NCBI GenBank assembly: GCA_963642245.1
Contig: CAVIFY010000025.1
Span: 1 to 27,408 of the forward strand
Origin: CAG-217 sp963642245
Lineage (GTDB): Bacteria; Bacillota; Clostridia; Oscillospirales; Acutalibacteraceae
Direction of reading: 5' to 3'
DNA length: 27,408 nt
The translations under genes were made by a program, and so were the position numbers. Positions 7,931 to 15,469 of the stretch are shown piece after piece. The notes below the pieces were generated by a model, which did no database searches, was not told where the DNA came from, and worked only from the letters and a program-made list of their open reading frames with translations. Positions within the stretch are counted from its first letter, which is position 1. Each line of letters begins with the position of its first letter.

Positions 7931-9136
7931 ATGGGACTGATTGTACAGAAGTTCGGCGGCTCCTCAGTAGCCAATGCCGAGCGTGTAAACAATGTGGCAC
8001 GCATTGTGACGGACACTTACAAGGCCGGCAATGATGTGGTGGTGGTGGTGTCCGCCCAGGGCGATACCACTGACGATCTGATCGAAAAGGCCAACGAGAT
8101 CAACCCCCACGCAGCAGCCAGAGAGATGGACCAGCTGCTGACCGCCGGGGAGCAGATCTCCATTTCGCTGCTGGCTATGGCCATTGAGCGTATGGGCTTT
8201 CCGGTGATCAGCCTGCTGGGCTGGCAGGCCGGGTTTAACACCAATGCGGTGTACGGCGCGGCGCGGATCAAGAACATTAAGCCCAACCGCTTGCAGGCGG
8301 AGCTGGCCAAGCGCAACATTGTGGTGGTCGCCGGGTTCCAGGGGCTGAACCGCTATGACGACCTGACCACACTGGGCCGCGGCGGGTCCGATACCTCTGC
8401 GGTAGCCATTGCCGCTGCGCTGAATGCAGACAAGTGCCAGATCTTTACCGATGTGGAGGGCGTGTACACCGCCGATCCCCGCAAGGTAGAGAATGCGCAG
8501 AAGCTGAAAGAGATCACTTATGACGAAATGCTGGAGCTGGCCACCCTGGGCGCGCAGGTGCTCAACAACCGCTCCGTAGAGATGGCAAAGAAGTACGGCG
8601 TGGAGCTGGAGGTGCTCTCCTCGCTGAATCCCATTCCCGGCACCATTGTTAAGGAGGTAGCAAAAATGGAAAAAATGCTCATTCGCGGCGTAACCAAGGA
8701 TAAAGATGTGGCCCGTATCTCTGTGATCGGCCTGAAGGACACCCCCGGCGTGGCCTTTAAGATCTTCTCCAAGCTGAGTCAGCGCAACATCAATGTGGAT
8801 ATTATTTTGCAGTCCGTCGGCCGTGACGGCACCAAGGACATTACCTTTACCGTCAGCAAGGACAACGGCCCCCTGGCTGTGGAGATCCTCAACGATGAGG
8901 TGGGCGGTTTCCAGGATGTGGTGTGCGACACCAAGGTAGCCAAGGTTTCCATTGTAGGCGCCGGTATGGAGTCTCACCCGGGCACCGCTTCCAAGATGTT
9001 TGAGGCCCTGTATGAGCGGGACATCAACATTCAGATGATCTCCACTTCCGAGATCAAGATCTCTGTTTTGGTTGCCGAGGAGGACGCCGACAAGGCCGTC
9101 TCCGCCGTGCACGCCAAGTTCATTCCCAACGACTGA
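7931..9136 (+). CDS. lysC: Aspartate kinase
   Basis: A 401-residue enzyme that phosphorylates aspartate, the first step to lysine, threonine, methionine and diaminopimelate. The kinase domain starts with VQKFGGSSVA (about residues 5-14) and contains GRGGSDTSAVAIAAAL and TDVEGVYTADPR. Two ACT domains follow (from about residues 265 and 340), typical of feedback-regulated monofunctional aspartokinases. An internal start for a separate beta subunit, as in some Bacillus enzymes, is possible (AAGGAGG at 8651 before ATG 8667) but unproven. It ends directly before a bidirectional terminator and is co-transcribed with hom. Confidence 0.95.
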   Translation: MGLIVQKFGGSSVANAERVNNVARIVTDTYKAGNDVVVVVSAQGDTTDDLIEKANEINPHAAAREMDQLLTAGEQISISLLAMAIERMGFPVISLLGWQAGFNTNAVYGAARIKNIKPNRLQAELAKRNIVVVAGFQGLNRYDDLTTLGRGGSDTSAVAIAAALNADKCQIFTDVEGVYTADPRKVENAQKLKEITYDEMLELATLGAQVLNNRSVEMAKKYGVELEVLSSLNPIPGTIVKEVAKMEKMLIRGVTKDKDVARISVIGLKDTPGVAFKIFSKLSQRNINVDIILQSVGRDGTKDITFTVSKDNGPLAVEILNDEVGGFQDVVCDTKVAKVSIVGAGMESHPGTASKMFEALYERDINIQMISTSEIKISVLVAEEDADKAVSAVHAKFIPND

Positions 9137-9159
9137 TTTTTGTACAAAACAGCAAAAAC

Positions 9160-9196
9160 AAAAGCGCGTATCTGTTGCAGATACGCGCTTTTTTGT
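9160..9196. terminator. Bidirectional terminator between lysC and the minus-strand unit
   Basis: A 15-bp perfect stem AAAAGCGCGTATCTG / CAGATACGCGCTTTT with a TTG loop (9160-9192). A T run follows on the plus strand and an A/T-rich tail on the minus strand, so it can stop both converging units. Confidence 0.9.
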
Positions 9197-9206
9197 GGCT
9201 TTTGCC

Positions 9207-10361
9207 TTATTTTTCTTTGTAATACAGGCCGTATTGCAGTGCGCCGCCTTTGTACGCGCCCAGGGTGTGCAGGGCGTTTTTCAAAAGGGTCTTGGCGTGG
9301 GCCTTGGGGTAAAGGGAAAAGACGGTCCTGTCCGGGTTTTTGCCGGTTTCCAGAGCGGCGAAGAAGGCGTCTCGCCCGGTGCCCGGGGTAGGCGGGGTGT
9401 GCAGGTGCTGGTTTTCCGCCAGCAGCCGCTCCGGCACCGGCGCTGTGTGCAGCGGGGCGCTTTCCACCAGTTTGCGGCCTTTTTCGCTTTGGCACAGCAG
9501 CAGTGACACGCCCCGGCGGCGCTCCGTCTCCGGCAGGTCGGACTGCCAGGCGTCACCCAGGGTCAGGTCTGCCACCCGCCGGGTGGTGGCGAATGGGCAG
9601 TGCAGGCAGCCGTCGCTTTGGCTGATGGTGTTCAAAAAGGCGGTGATGTAGCCGTCATTCCCGGTGGGGGAGATGGCCTTGTAGCCGGTGAGCGGGGCCG
9701 CGCCCTTTTGGCGAAAGCGCAGATCCGCCAGCGTCGCCGGGTCAATGCCGTGGCTGCTCAGGTATTGCGCCAGCACCCGGGGCATGGGCGTGCCGTGGCA
9801 GATCAGGTCCACGGTGTACAGCCGCTCTCCCAGCGCCGGACCGATAAAGTTCTTTGCCGCAGCCACTTGGCAGGGCAGGGCGATCAGCAGCACGGACCGA
9901 CCGGCAGCCAGCCGCTGCTTTAAGGGACGGTACAGGTCTGTCGCCCGGCTTTTAACATATTTGGAACCGGCAAAGGCTGCCAATTCGTCTGCCGTTTCCG
10001 CAAAGGCAAAGGCGCATTCCCCGCCTTGAAAGCGGCAGCTGCAAACCACACCGCCGCTCGCGATAAAAGCAGCGGCAATGGCACTCGCCACACCGCCGGA
10101 GGCCCCTTGCAGCCGCAGCTGCTCCGCCGTGCACCAGCCTTGGTACACAGCGATGGGTTCGCTTTTTTGCGGGGCGTGCAGTACCGGGCACACCCGGTCA
10201 CAGGCGCCGCAATTTACGCATTTGGCGCTGTCGATCTTTGCCTCGCTGCCCCGGAGCCGGTCTGTTAAGGTGATGGCACCTTGGGCGCACACAGCGGTGC
10301 AGGCGCCGCAGTAGGTGCACTGCTCCGGCGGGCAAACGGTGGCTCTCTCTGTTGTGTTCAT
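9207..10361 (-). CDS. Coenzyme F420 hydrogenase/dehydrogenase beta-subunit-like Fe-S protein
   Basis: A 384-residue protein with two [4Fe-4S] ferredoxin motifs at the N-terminus (CTYCGACTAVC near residues 14-24; CVNCGACDRVCP near 46-57). FrhB-type N- and C-terminal domains follow, with GASGGVASAIAAAF, ALPCQVAAAKNFI, DLICHGTPMP and LTLGDAW. In fermenting Firmicutes these proteins often pair with pyruvyl transferases in polysaccharide loci; their substrate is unknown and F420 itself need not be present. The ATG overlaps the stop of the upstream gene by four bases (ATGA), indicating translational coupling. An earlier in-frame opening inside that gene is not used. Confidence 0.85.
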   Translation of the reverse strand: MNTTERATVCPPEQCTYCGACTAVCAQGAITLTDRLRGSEAKIDSAKCVNCGACDRVCPVLHAPQKSEPIAVYQGWCTAEQLRLQGASGGVASAIAAAFIASGGVVCSCRFQGGECAFAFAETADELAAFAGSKYVKSRATDLYRPLKQRLAAGRSVLLIALPCQVAAAKNFIGPALGERLYTVDLICHGTPMPRVLAQYLSSHGIDPATLADLRFRQKGAAPLTGYKAISPTGNDGYITAFLNTISQSDGCLHCPFATTRRVADLTLGDAWQSDLPETERRRGVSLLLCQSEKGRKLVESAPLHTAPVPERLLAENQHLHTPPTPGTGRDAFFAALETGKNPDRTVFSLYPKAHAKTLLKNALHTLGAYKGGALQYGLYYKEK

Positions 10362-11467
10362 TTTTCGATCATCTCCCGCAGAAGGGATAGGGAAGCGGCT
10401 CGGGCCGTTTCGATTTTTTGGCGCACCGGGGCATAGTCGATGGGTGCGGCGGCCAGGGCCGTGTCGGCCGGGTCCGTTACCAGCCGGTCTTGCAGCCCGG
10501 TGAGGGTCAACAGACTTTGGTTGCGGGTGCCGGTGCGGTTGGCCGGCAACACCTCTGCAAAGGGCACCCCAAAGCGCAGGGAAAAGGCGGTGCCGTGGAA
10601 GCTGTCTGTGATCACACAGGCAGCATTTTTGATGTAGTGCAGGAACTGGCCGGGGGTGGGGGCGTAGATGAATTTGCCGCCCCAGGTGGCCTGGTGCACG
10701 CTGGCAGATAGGCGCAGCAGCGGCTTGCCTGCCGCCTTGGCCGCCGCCTTGGCATAGGCGCACAGCGCCGGGTCTTTATGGATTTGATACACCAAAAAGT
10801 AGCTGCCGGGCGCTGCGTTGACAGGCTCCAGCAGGTCCTGCCAAAAGGCGTCCTCCGGCAAAAACACCGGGTCGATCACCTGCTTGCCCTCCAGCCCCAG
10901 CTGGCGCAGCAGCGCAATGGCGCTGTCCTCCCGCACGGTGATCCGGGCATATTGCCGCAGATCTCGGCAAAACTGCCCCCGCAGGGGCTTGGACAGCTCC
11001 GTGCGGCCAAAGCTGGCGGCGTAGGCCACCTTTTTTGCGCCCTTTGGCGCAAAGGCCAGCCGATAGACCGGGTCGTAGGTGCCGTCCTCCATAGGACCCC
11101 ACACCTGGTCGCTGCCGGTCATATATACATCGGCCTTTGGCCCGTTGGCGGTCAGTTCTTCCGCCGTGCTGTACGGCTCGGTCAAGTGCAGCATTTGCCG
11201 CCGGGCGCTCTCAAACAACCGACCGGCCATCACATTCTCCGTATAGCGCAGGGTGCTGTACACCCGGCGGCGCAGGGGCGTGCGGTTCCATCGGGGCTTT
11301 TGTTGCAGCTGGCATTTGTGCAGCCGGGTGCAGACCTCGTTGGGGCGCACATAGTCGATGATGCGGCAGCTGTGCCCCAGCGCCTCTATGGCGTTTTGGG
11401 TGGCAGCGGCTTGCAGCAGCGAGCCGTAATTGGCAATGGCGTGGCGGGTGATGACGGCAACCTCCAT
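10358..11467 (-). CDS. Polysaccharide pyruvyl transferase family protein
   Basis: A 369-residue cytoplasmic protein of the CsaB/WcaK-type family that adds pyruvate ketals to sugars of surface polymers. It begins with MEVAVITRHAIANYGSLLQA. It contains the recognisable blocks YMTGSDQVWG, KVAYAASFG, ITVREDSA and ITDSFHGTAFSLRFGVPF. The ATG at 11467 is preceded by AGGAGGG, so the longer open frame (to 11557) is rejected; that extension would also run through the promoter. It forms a two-gene unit with the F420-beta-like protein; no glycosyltransferase is adjacent. Confidence 0.88.
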   Translation of the reverse strand: MEVAVITRHAIANYGSLLQAAATQNAIEALGHSCRIIDYVRPNEVCTRLHKCQLQQKPRWNRTPLRRRVYSTLRYTENVMAGRLFESARRQMLHLTEPYSTAEELTANGPKADVYMTGSDQVWGPMEDGTYDPVYRLAFAPKGAKKVAYAASFGRTELSKPLRGQFCRDLRQYARITVREDSAIALLRQLGLEGKQVIDPVFLPEDAFWQDLLEPVNAAPGSYFLVYQIHKDPALCAYAKAAAKAAGKPLLRLSASVHQATWGGKFIYAPTPGQFLHYIKNAACVITDSFHGTAFSLRFGVPFAEVLPANRTGTRNQSLLTLTGLQDRLVTDPADTALAAAPIDYAPVRQKIETARAASLSLLREMIEK

Positions 11468-11495
11468 GGGGATCCCTCCTGTTCTTTCTGCCTTT

Positions 11496-11524
11496 ATTAT
11501 ACCTTGCCCCGGGGCGCGGGTCAA
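11496..11524 (-). promoter_or_regulatory. Sigma-A promoter of the pyruvyl transferase operon
   Basis: On the minus strand TTGACC (11524-11519), a 17-base spacer and a perfect TATAAT (11501-11496), about 29 bases before the start codon. Confidence 0.85.
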
Positions 11525-11550
11525 TGATTTTGGCCTTTTGCGGGTATGAC

Positions 11551-11579
11551 TTGACACTGCATAAATTATAATATATAAT
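11551..11579 (+). promoter_or_regulatory. Perfect-consensus sigma-A promoter of greA-lysS
   Basis: TTGACA (11551-11556), 17-base spacer, TATAAT (11574-11579): an exact match to the vegetative consensus, 37 bases before the greA start and back to back with the divergent promoter. Confidence 0.92.
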
Positions 11580-11615
11580 ATAACGAATAAATCTTAAGTT
11601 AAGGAGTCGTTCCAA

Positions 11616-12083
11616 ATGGCAGAAAAAGTGTTTAAGATGACCGCAGAAGGCAAAGCCCAGCTGGAAGCGGAACTGGATTCCCTGAAGACCGAAGGCCGTA
11701 TTGATATTGCTGAAAAGCTGAAGGTAGCCCGCTCTTACGGCGACTTGTCCGAGAACAGCGAATATGATGAGGCCAAGAGTGAGCAGGCCAAGATCGAGGC
11801 CCGTATCAACGAGCTGGAGTACCAGCTGGAGCACGCGGAGATCATCGGCGCGACCGAGAAGGGCAGCGTGAGCATGGGCTCCAAGGTCACTGTGCTGCGC
11901 AAGTCTGACGATGTGCGCGCCACCTATGAGATCGTGGGCTTTTCCCAGTCCAACCCGGCAGAGGGCAAGATCTCTGACGAAAGCCCGGTGGGCCGTGCAC
12001 TGATGGGCGCCAAGATCGGCGAGACCGTAACGGTAGAGGCCCCCATCGGCAACATTGATTACCTGATTGAAGAGATTGACTAA
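11616..12083 (+). CDS. greA: Transcription elongation factor GreA
   Basis: A 155-residue protein of full family length. The N-terminal coiled coil (residues 1-75) carries the tip signature GDLSENSEYDEAK with the acidic residues that reach into the RNA polymerase secondary channel to stimulate cleavage of backtracked RNA. The C-terminal FKBP-like domain has VGRALMGAKIGETVTVEAP. The ATG has AAGGAG upstream. lysS starts 15 bases downstream and shares the strong promoter; greA next to lysS is a common Firmicutes arrangement. Confidence 0.96.
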   Translation: MAEKVFKMTAEGKAQLEAELDSLKTEGRIDIAEKLKVARSYGDLSENSEYDEAKSEQAKIEARINELEYQLEHAEIIGATEKGSVSMGSKVTVLRKSDDVRATYEIVGFSQSNPAEGKISDESPVGRALMGAKIGETVTVEAPIGNIDYLIEEID

Positions 12084-12098
12084 AGAAGAGGAAAGACT

Positions 12099-13928
12099 AT
12101 GGCAGGAAAGTTTGAGATCACCAAGGCCGGTGACGGTACTTTCAGTTTTGAATTTTTAATTGACGGCACCCCGGTGGCGCAAAGCCCTGTGTTTGAGAAA
12201 GAGGACGCTTGCCGCCGCGGCGTAAAGGCCGTAAAGAAGAACAGCCGCATGAAGGTGCAAAATGCCTTTGCCGCTGATGAAGAAAAGACCAACCCCAAGT
12301 ATTTGGTGGAGCCGGCAGAGAACGGCGCCCGCTTTACCCTGTTTTTGCAGACCGGCGAGCCGTGCCTGACCGGTACTGCTGCGGATGAGGCTGCCGCCCT
12401 GGCTGTGATCGAACAGATCGGCAACAACGCCAACGCCGCGCAGATGGCTATGGCAGAGGTGGTGCTCAGCGAGAACGAGCTGCGCCAGATCCGCCTGAAC
12501 AAGTTGCAGGCGCTGCAAGAGGCCGGGCAGGATCCGTTCCGGATCACCAAGGCAGAGCAGACCCACCACACCGCCGATGTGCGCGCCGATTTTGACGCGC
12601 TGGAGAATACGGATGTGACCCTGTGCGGGCGAATGATGTCTCGCCGGGATATGGGCAAGGCCAACTTTGTGGATCTTAGCGACCGCACCGGGCGTATGCA
12701 GATCTATGTGCGTATGAACGATGTGGGCGAGGATGTGTTCCGCGCCTTTAAGAAGTGGGACATCGGCGATCTGTTCCAGGTGACCGGCTTTGTGTTTAAG
12801 ACCCGCACCGGCGAGATCTCCGTTCACGCCAAGGAGCTGAAGCTGCTCACCAAGAGCCTGCTGCCCCTGCCGGAGAAGTTCCACGGCCTGCAAGATACCG
12901 ATACCCGGTACAGAAAGCGCTATTTGGACCTGATCATGAACCCGGAGGTGCGCGACACCTTTGAAAAGCGCTCCGCCATTATCCGCGAAATTCGCAAGTT
13001 CCTGGACGGCGAGGGCTTTATGGAGGTAGAGACCCCCATTCTGGTGAGCAACGCCGGCGGCGCTGCCGCTCGTCCCTTTGAGACCCACTTTAATGCGCTC
13101 AATGAGGACCTGAAAATGCGCATTTCTCTGGAGCTGTACTTAAAGCGGCTGATCGTGGGCGGCCTGGAGCGTGTGTACGAGATCGGGCGTGTGTTCCGTA
13201 ACGAGGGCGTGGATACCCGCCATAACCCGGAATTCACCTTGATGGAGCTGTACCAGGCTTATACCGATTATCACGGTATGATGGACCTGACCGAGCGGAT
13301 GTACCGCCATGTGGCCGAGGCTGTGCTGGGCACCGCCAAGATCACTTATAACGGCATTGAGATGGACCTGTCCAAGCCCTTTACCCGTATTACCATGGTA
13401 GACGCGGTCAAGCAGTACAGCGGCGTTGATTTTAAGGAAATTCAAACCCTGGAGGAGGCCCGCGCTGCGGCGGACGCCCACGGGATCGAATATGAGGAGC
13501 GCCACAAGAAGGGCGATATTCTCAACCTGTTCTTTGAGGAGTATGTGGAGGAACACTTGATCCAGCCCACTTTTGTGATGGATCACCCCATTGAGATCTC
13601 TCCGCTGACTAAGAAAAAGCCGGAGGATCCGGACTATGTGGAGCGCTTTGAGTTCTTTATGAACGGCTGGGAGATGGCAAATGCCTATTCCGAGCTGAAC
13701 GATCCCATCGACCAGCGTGCCCGCTTTGCCGCCCAGGAGGAGATGTTTGCCCAGGGCGACGAGGAGGCCAACCATACGGACGAGGACTTCTTGCAGGCAC
13801 TGGAGATCGGTATGCCCCCCACCGGCGGCATCGGCTTTGGCATCGACCGGATGTGTATGCTGCTGACGGATAGCCCCGCCATCCGCGATGTGCTGCTGTT
13901 CCCCACAATGAAGTCTTTGGATAAGTAA
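12099..13928 (+). CDS. lysS: Lysyl-tRNA synthetase (class II) with N-terminal YegP/DUF1508-like extension
   Basis: A 609-residue protein, about 110 longer than the usual 490-505. From about residue 120 it is a standard class II LysRS: OB-fold anticodon-binding domain with VTLCGRMMSRRDMGKANFVD, motif 2 region VYEIGRVFRNEG (about 358-369) and motif 3 GIGFGIDRM (about 577-585). Residues 1-110 look like two tandem YegP/DUF1508 modules: KFEITKAGDGTFSFEF...RGVKAVKKNS, then PKYLVEPAENGARFTLFL...AVIEQIGNN. The only credible ribosome site (GAGGAAAG) precedes 12099; the internal ATGs at codons 116 and 118 have none, so the extension is probably translated. The last codons (PTMKSLDK, stop) are duplicated 1.54 kb downstream. 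Confidence 0.93.
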   Translation: MAGKFEITKAGDGTFSFEFLIDGTPVAQSPVFEKEDACRRGVKAVKKNSRMKVQNAFAADEEKTNPKYLVEPAENGARFTLFLQTGEPCLTGTAADEAAALAVIEQIGNNANAAQMAMAEVVLSENELRQIRLNKLQALQEAGQDPFRITKAEQTHHTADVRADFDALENTDVTLCGRMMSRRDMGKANFVDLSDRTGRMQIYVRMNDVGEDVFRAFKKWDIGDLFQVTGFVFKTRTGEISVHAKELKLLTKSLLPLPEKFHGLQDTDTRYRKRYLDLIMNPEVRDTFEKRSAIIREIRKFLDGEGFMEVETPILVSNAGGAAARPFETHFNALNEDLKMRISLELYLKRLIVGGLERVYEIGRVFRNEGVDTRHNPEFTLMELYQAYTDYHGMMDLTERMYRHVAEAVLGTAKITYNGIEMDLSKPFTRITMVDAVKQYSGVDFKEIQTLEEARAAADAHGIEYEERHKKGDILNLFFEEYVEEHLIQPTFVMDHPIEISPLTKKKPEDPDYVERFEFFMNGWEMANAYSELNDPIDQRARFAAQEEMFAQGDEEANHTDEDFLQALEIGMPPTGGIGFGIDRMCMLLTDSPAIRDVLLFPTMKSLDK

Positions 13929-13931
13929 AAA
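13899..13931 (+). repeat. Probable attachment-site copy 1 (3' end of intact lysS)
   Basis: The last lysS codons, including the core ATGAAGTCTTTGGA (13908-13921), match 15440-15472 codon for codon over PTMKSLDK-stop. After the first codon all differences are synonymous third-position changes (CCC/CCG, ACA/ACC, GAT/GAC, AAG/AAA). This is the pattern left when an element restores the end of its target gene with its own copy. Confidence 0.65.
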
Positions 13932-14005
13932 GACGAACCCCCGATATTTATGTGGGTTTCAAGACTTCTAAAAACGAAAAAACTTATATTTTTGGACTTA
14001 ACACA

Positions 14006-14040
14006 GCCCCTGAAAAGCTACGGCTTTTCGGGGGCTTCTT
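14006..14040 (+). terminator. Hairpin downstream of lysS
   Basis: GCCCCTGAAAAGC / GCTTTTCGGGGGC with TACG loop (14006-14035): 13 pairs including one G-T. It is followed by TTCTTT, not a clean T run. It probably ends lysS transcription on the element side. Confidence 0.65.
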
Positions 14041-14127
14041 TCAGTTTACATAGTTTTCTTGTCGCGTTGCAAACTACATAAAGACTTGAAAGCAGAATTC
14101 GGTTTCCTCTGATGCGGGAGAGATACC

Positions 14128-14156
14128 TTGACAAAATCACCACACCATGTTACTAT
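14128..14156 (+). promoter_or_regulatory. Promoter of the leader-GNAT unit
   Basis: TTGACA (14128-14133), 17-base spacer, TACTAT (14151-14156). Predicted start near 14163, about 195 bases before the acetyltransferase gene, leaving a long leader. Confidence 0.8.
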
Positions 14157-14184
14157 GACCTTATCAAAAGAAAGGATAGAAGTT

Positions 14185-14277
14185 ATGCAGAAATTATATC
14201 GTGCAACCGCCTATAAAGCAGCCTCTTCTGTTTGCCTTGCAAACGGGGTTACTTTGTTGCACTCAATTTCGGTATAA
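14185..14277 (+). CDS. 30-residue upstream ORF, possible leader peptide
   Basis: ATG-to-TAA frame of 30 codons starting MQKLYRATAY and ending LLHSISV. AAAGGA lies 9 bases before the ATG, and the frame begins about 22 bases after the predicted transcript start. It contains a GTTTGC-CTT-GCAAAC hairpin (14230-14244) and ends 19 bases before a terminator that itself sits right before the acetyltransferase ribosome site. Short ORF plus terminator is the design of ribosome-mediated antibiotic attenuators; the peptide may matter only through its translation. I do not recognise its family. Confidence 0.55.
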   Translation: MQKLYRATAYKAASSVCLANGVTLLHSISV

Positions 14278-14296
14278 AGTTTTATTTATAACATAA

Positions 14297-14344
14297 AAGC
14301 CGTTGATGTGTAACGATCATTCACATCAACGGCTTATTTTTTTT
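14297..14344 (+). terminator. Terminator/attenuator directly upstream of the GNAT gene
   Basis: A 14-bp perfect stem AAGCCGTTGATGTG / CACATCAACGGCTT (14297-14310 with 14322-14335), then A and eight Ts. The acetyltransferase GGAGG begins at 14345, right after the T run. A terminator between promoter and gene implies conditional read-through. AACGG at 14242-14246 in the uORF could pair with CCGTT of the left arm, a weak antiterminator candidate. Confidence 0.8.
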
Positions 14345-14356
14345 GGAGGTATCAAA

Positions 14357-14884
14357 ATGTCAAAAGAACCGATTTTAGAAACCGAAAGATTGATTTTACG
14401 CCCAATCACTCTTGACGATGCAGAAGCTTGCTTTTCGTGGAACAGCGATGAAAGGGTCGCAAAATATATGTCATACCCTACGCTTACAGACATAAGCCAA
14501 ACGATTGATTGGATAAAATCTACGCTTACAGACGGAAAGGAATACAATTTCGCATTTGTGCTTAAGGAAGAAAACAAGGTTATCGGTACAGGCTCGATAG
14601 GTCCCAGCAATAAAATAGAGGGTTATTGGGGTATGGGTTATAATTTGCATTTCGATTATTGGCACATGGGCTACTGCACCGAGGCGATGAAAGCAATTAT
14701 CGACTATGTTCACAAAGAATTAGGCGTTAATAGAATTTGCTCGTTCCACGCTGTTGATAACCCCCGTTCAGGTAAGGTAATGGAAAAATGCGGACTCAAA
14801 TTTGACCACTATGACGAATACACAAAATATGATAATAGTGCCACTTTTAAAGCAAAGGTGTATGTTATGGAGATCGAAGAGTAA
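14357..14884 (+). CDS. GNAT N-acetyltransferase, RimJ/RimL type
   Basis: A 175-residue protein of normal length for acetyl-CoA-dependent GNATs of the RimJ/L branch. It starts with the typical LETERLILRPITLDDAE. Mid-chain it has WGMGYNLHFDYWHMGYCTEAMKAII, and a C-terminal NPRSGKVMEKCGLKF block. Targets in this branch include protein N-termini and drugs; the substrate cannot be read here. The ATG at 14357 has GGAGG 7 bases upstream; an earlier opening at 14303 lies inside the terminator. Codon use is clearly AT-richer than in lysS, supporting transfer. Its leader suggests inducible expression, perhaps by a ribosome-targeting compound. Confidence 0.88.
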   Translation: MSKEPILETERLILRPITLDDAEACFSWNSDERVAKYMSYPTLTDISQTIDWIKSTLTDGKEYNFAFVLKEENKVIGTGSIGPSNKIEGYWGMGYNLHFDYWHMGYCTEAMKAIIDYVHKELGVNRICSFHAVDNPRSGKVMEKCGLKFDHYDEYTKYDNSATFKAKVYVMEIEE

Positions 14885-14965
14885 AGGACCATTTAACTGA
14901 AAGGAGAGGGAACAGTTATCGCGTGCTATAGAGTGGCCGGAGAATAATCTGTCATTGCCCCCCCA

Positions 14966-15250
14966 ATGCGGTCAATGAGAAGCGGAGTTTTAACAGCGCT
15001 TCCTCGGTTGCGAATGATAAGGTGTGGCACGCAAAACGGGGAGGCTGCCATTTGTCAATGCAACCGGTTGAGTGACCACCGCATTAAAAGAACTACGGAT
15101 ATTTCGCAAATGGCAGCGGAGATCAAGGCGCTATTTACATACAATCCTATTTATCTCCATACGGATCCCGAGAAAGATGTTCAAGTGCTCCGTGTTGCGC
15201 AGAAAATATTGAATTTTGTTAAGCTGTGTGCTATACTATTAAAGCATTAG
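14966..15250 (+). CDS. Hypothetical ORF, possibly a degraded gene
   Basis: A 94-codon frame. The first 35 codons are Arg-rich and unconvincing, while the second half (TDISQMAAEIKALFTYNPIY...) looks like ordinary coding sequence. No good ribosome site was seen at the ATG; a GGAGAGGG lies about 60 bases upstream with no ATG after it, so the true start may have been lost. It ends inside the loop of a strong hairpin that could be its terminator. I do not recognise the product. It may be the remains of a gene of the inserted element. Confidence 0.35.
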   Translation: MRSMRSGVLTALPRLRMIRCGTQNGEAAICQCNRLSDHRIKRTTDISQMAAEIKALFTYNPIYLHTDPEKDVQVLRVAQKILNFVKLCAILLKH

Positions 15251-15276
15251 CTTCAGTATAGCGCACGGCTTGTTTT
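15221..15276 (+). terminator. Long hairpin, probable terminator
   Basis: A 17-position stem pairs 15221-15237 (AAGCTGTGTGCTATACT) with 15255-15271 (AGTATAGCGCACGGCTT), with G-T wobbles, followed by GTTTTC. It ends the 94-codon ORF. Confidence 0.65.
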
Positions 15277-15301
15277 CAAAAAATGAAGCCGCCTTATGCC
15301 G

Positions 15302-15367
15302 GCTTACTCCACAGCTTACGCCATTAGATTTTCCGCTATCTGCATTAGGCGTAACTGAGCTTACCCC
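15302..15367 (+). repeat. Three GCTTACNCC direct repeats near the right end of the inserted segment
   Basis: GCTTACTCC (15302), GCTTACGCC (15314) and GCTTACCCC (15359), with an inverted GGCGTAA (15348-15354). They occupy the 80-150 bases before the displaced lysS tail. Short repeats beside an attachment core can be arm-type recombinase sites; this is an inference only. Confidence 0.4.
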
Positions 15368-15439
15368 AGCTCCAAACGAGTAGATGCCGGTGGGGACTTA
15401 TAGACGCTAAGGGGAGCTTATCTAAGGCTGGTCACGATA

Positions 15440-15469
15440 ATTCCGACCATGAAGTCTTTGGACAAATAA
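15440..15469 (+). pseudogene. Displaced 3' end of lysS (attachment-site copy 2)
   Basis: Read in frame, 15443-15469 encodes PTMKSLDK-stop, the same ending as the intact lysS, with only synonymous differences. No start or body precedes it. It is followed 15 bases later by a terminator, as the end of a real gene would be. Best explanation: this is the native chromosomal lysS end, pushed 1.54 kb downstream when foreign DNA was inserted and replaced it. Confidence 0.65.

Larger units (their letters stand above)
13908..15469 (+). mobile_element. Putative ~1.54 kb integrated cassette or island remnant at the lysS 3' end
   Basis: The segment between the two lysS tail copies is visibly AT-richer than the genes on both sides. 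It has a complete expression unit for a GNAT acetyltransferase with attenuator-like leader, a possible 94-codon ORF, a strong hairpin, and three GCTTACNCC direct repeats near the right end. The original lysS terminator appears to lie beyond the right copy. There is no integrase, relaxase or transposase, so it is non-autonomous, mobilised in trans, or a deletion remnant. Confidence 0.55.

Noticed and set aside
7964..9112. 382-codon minus-strand frame opposite lysC
   Set aside because: Low-complexity His/Leu/Gly shadow of aspartate kinase codons.
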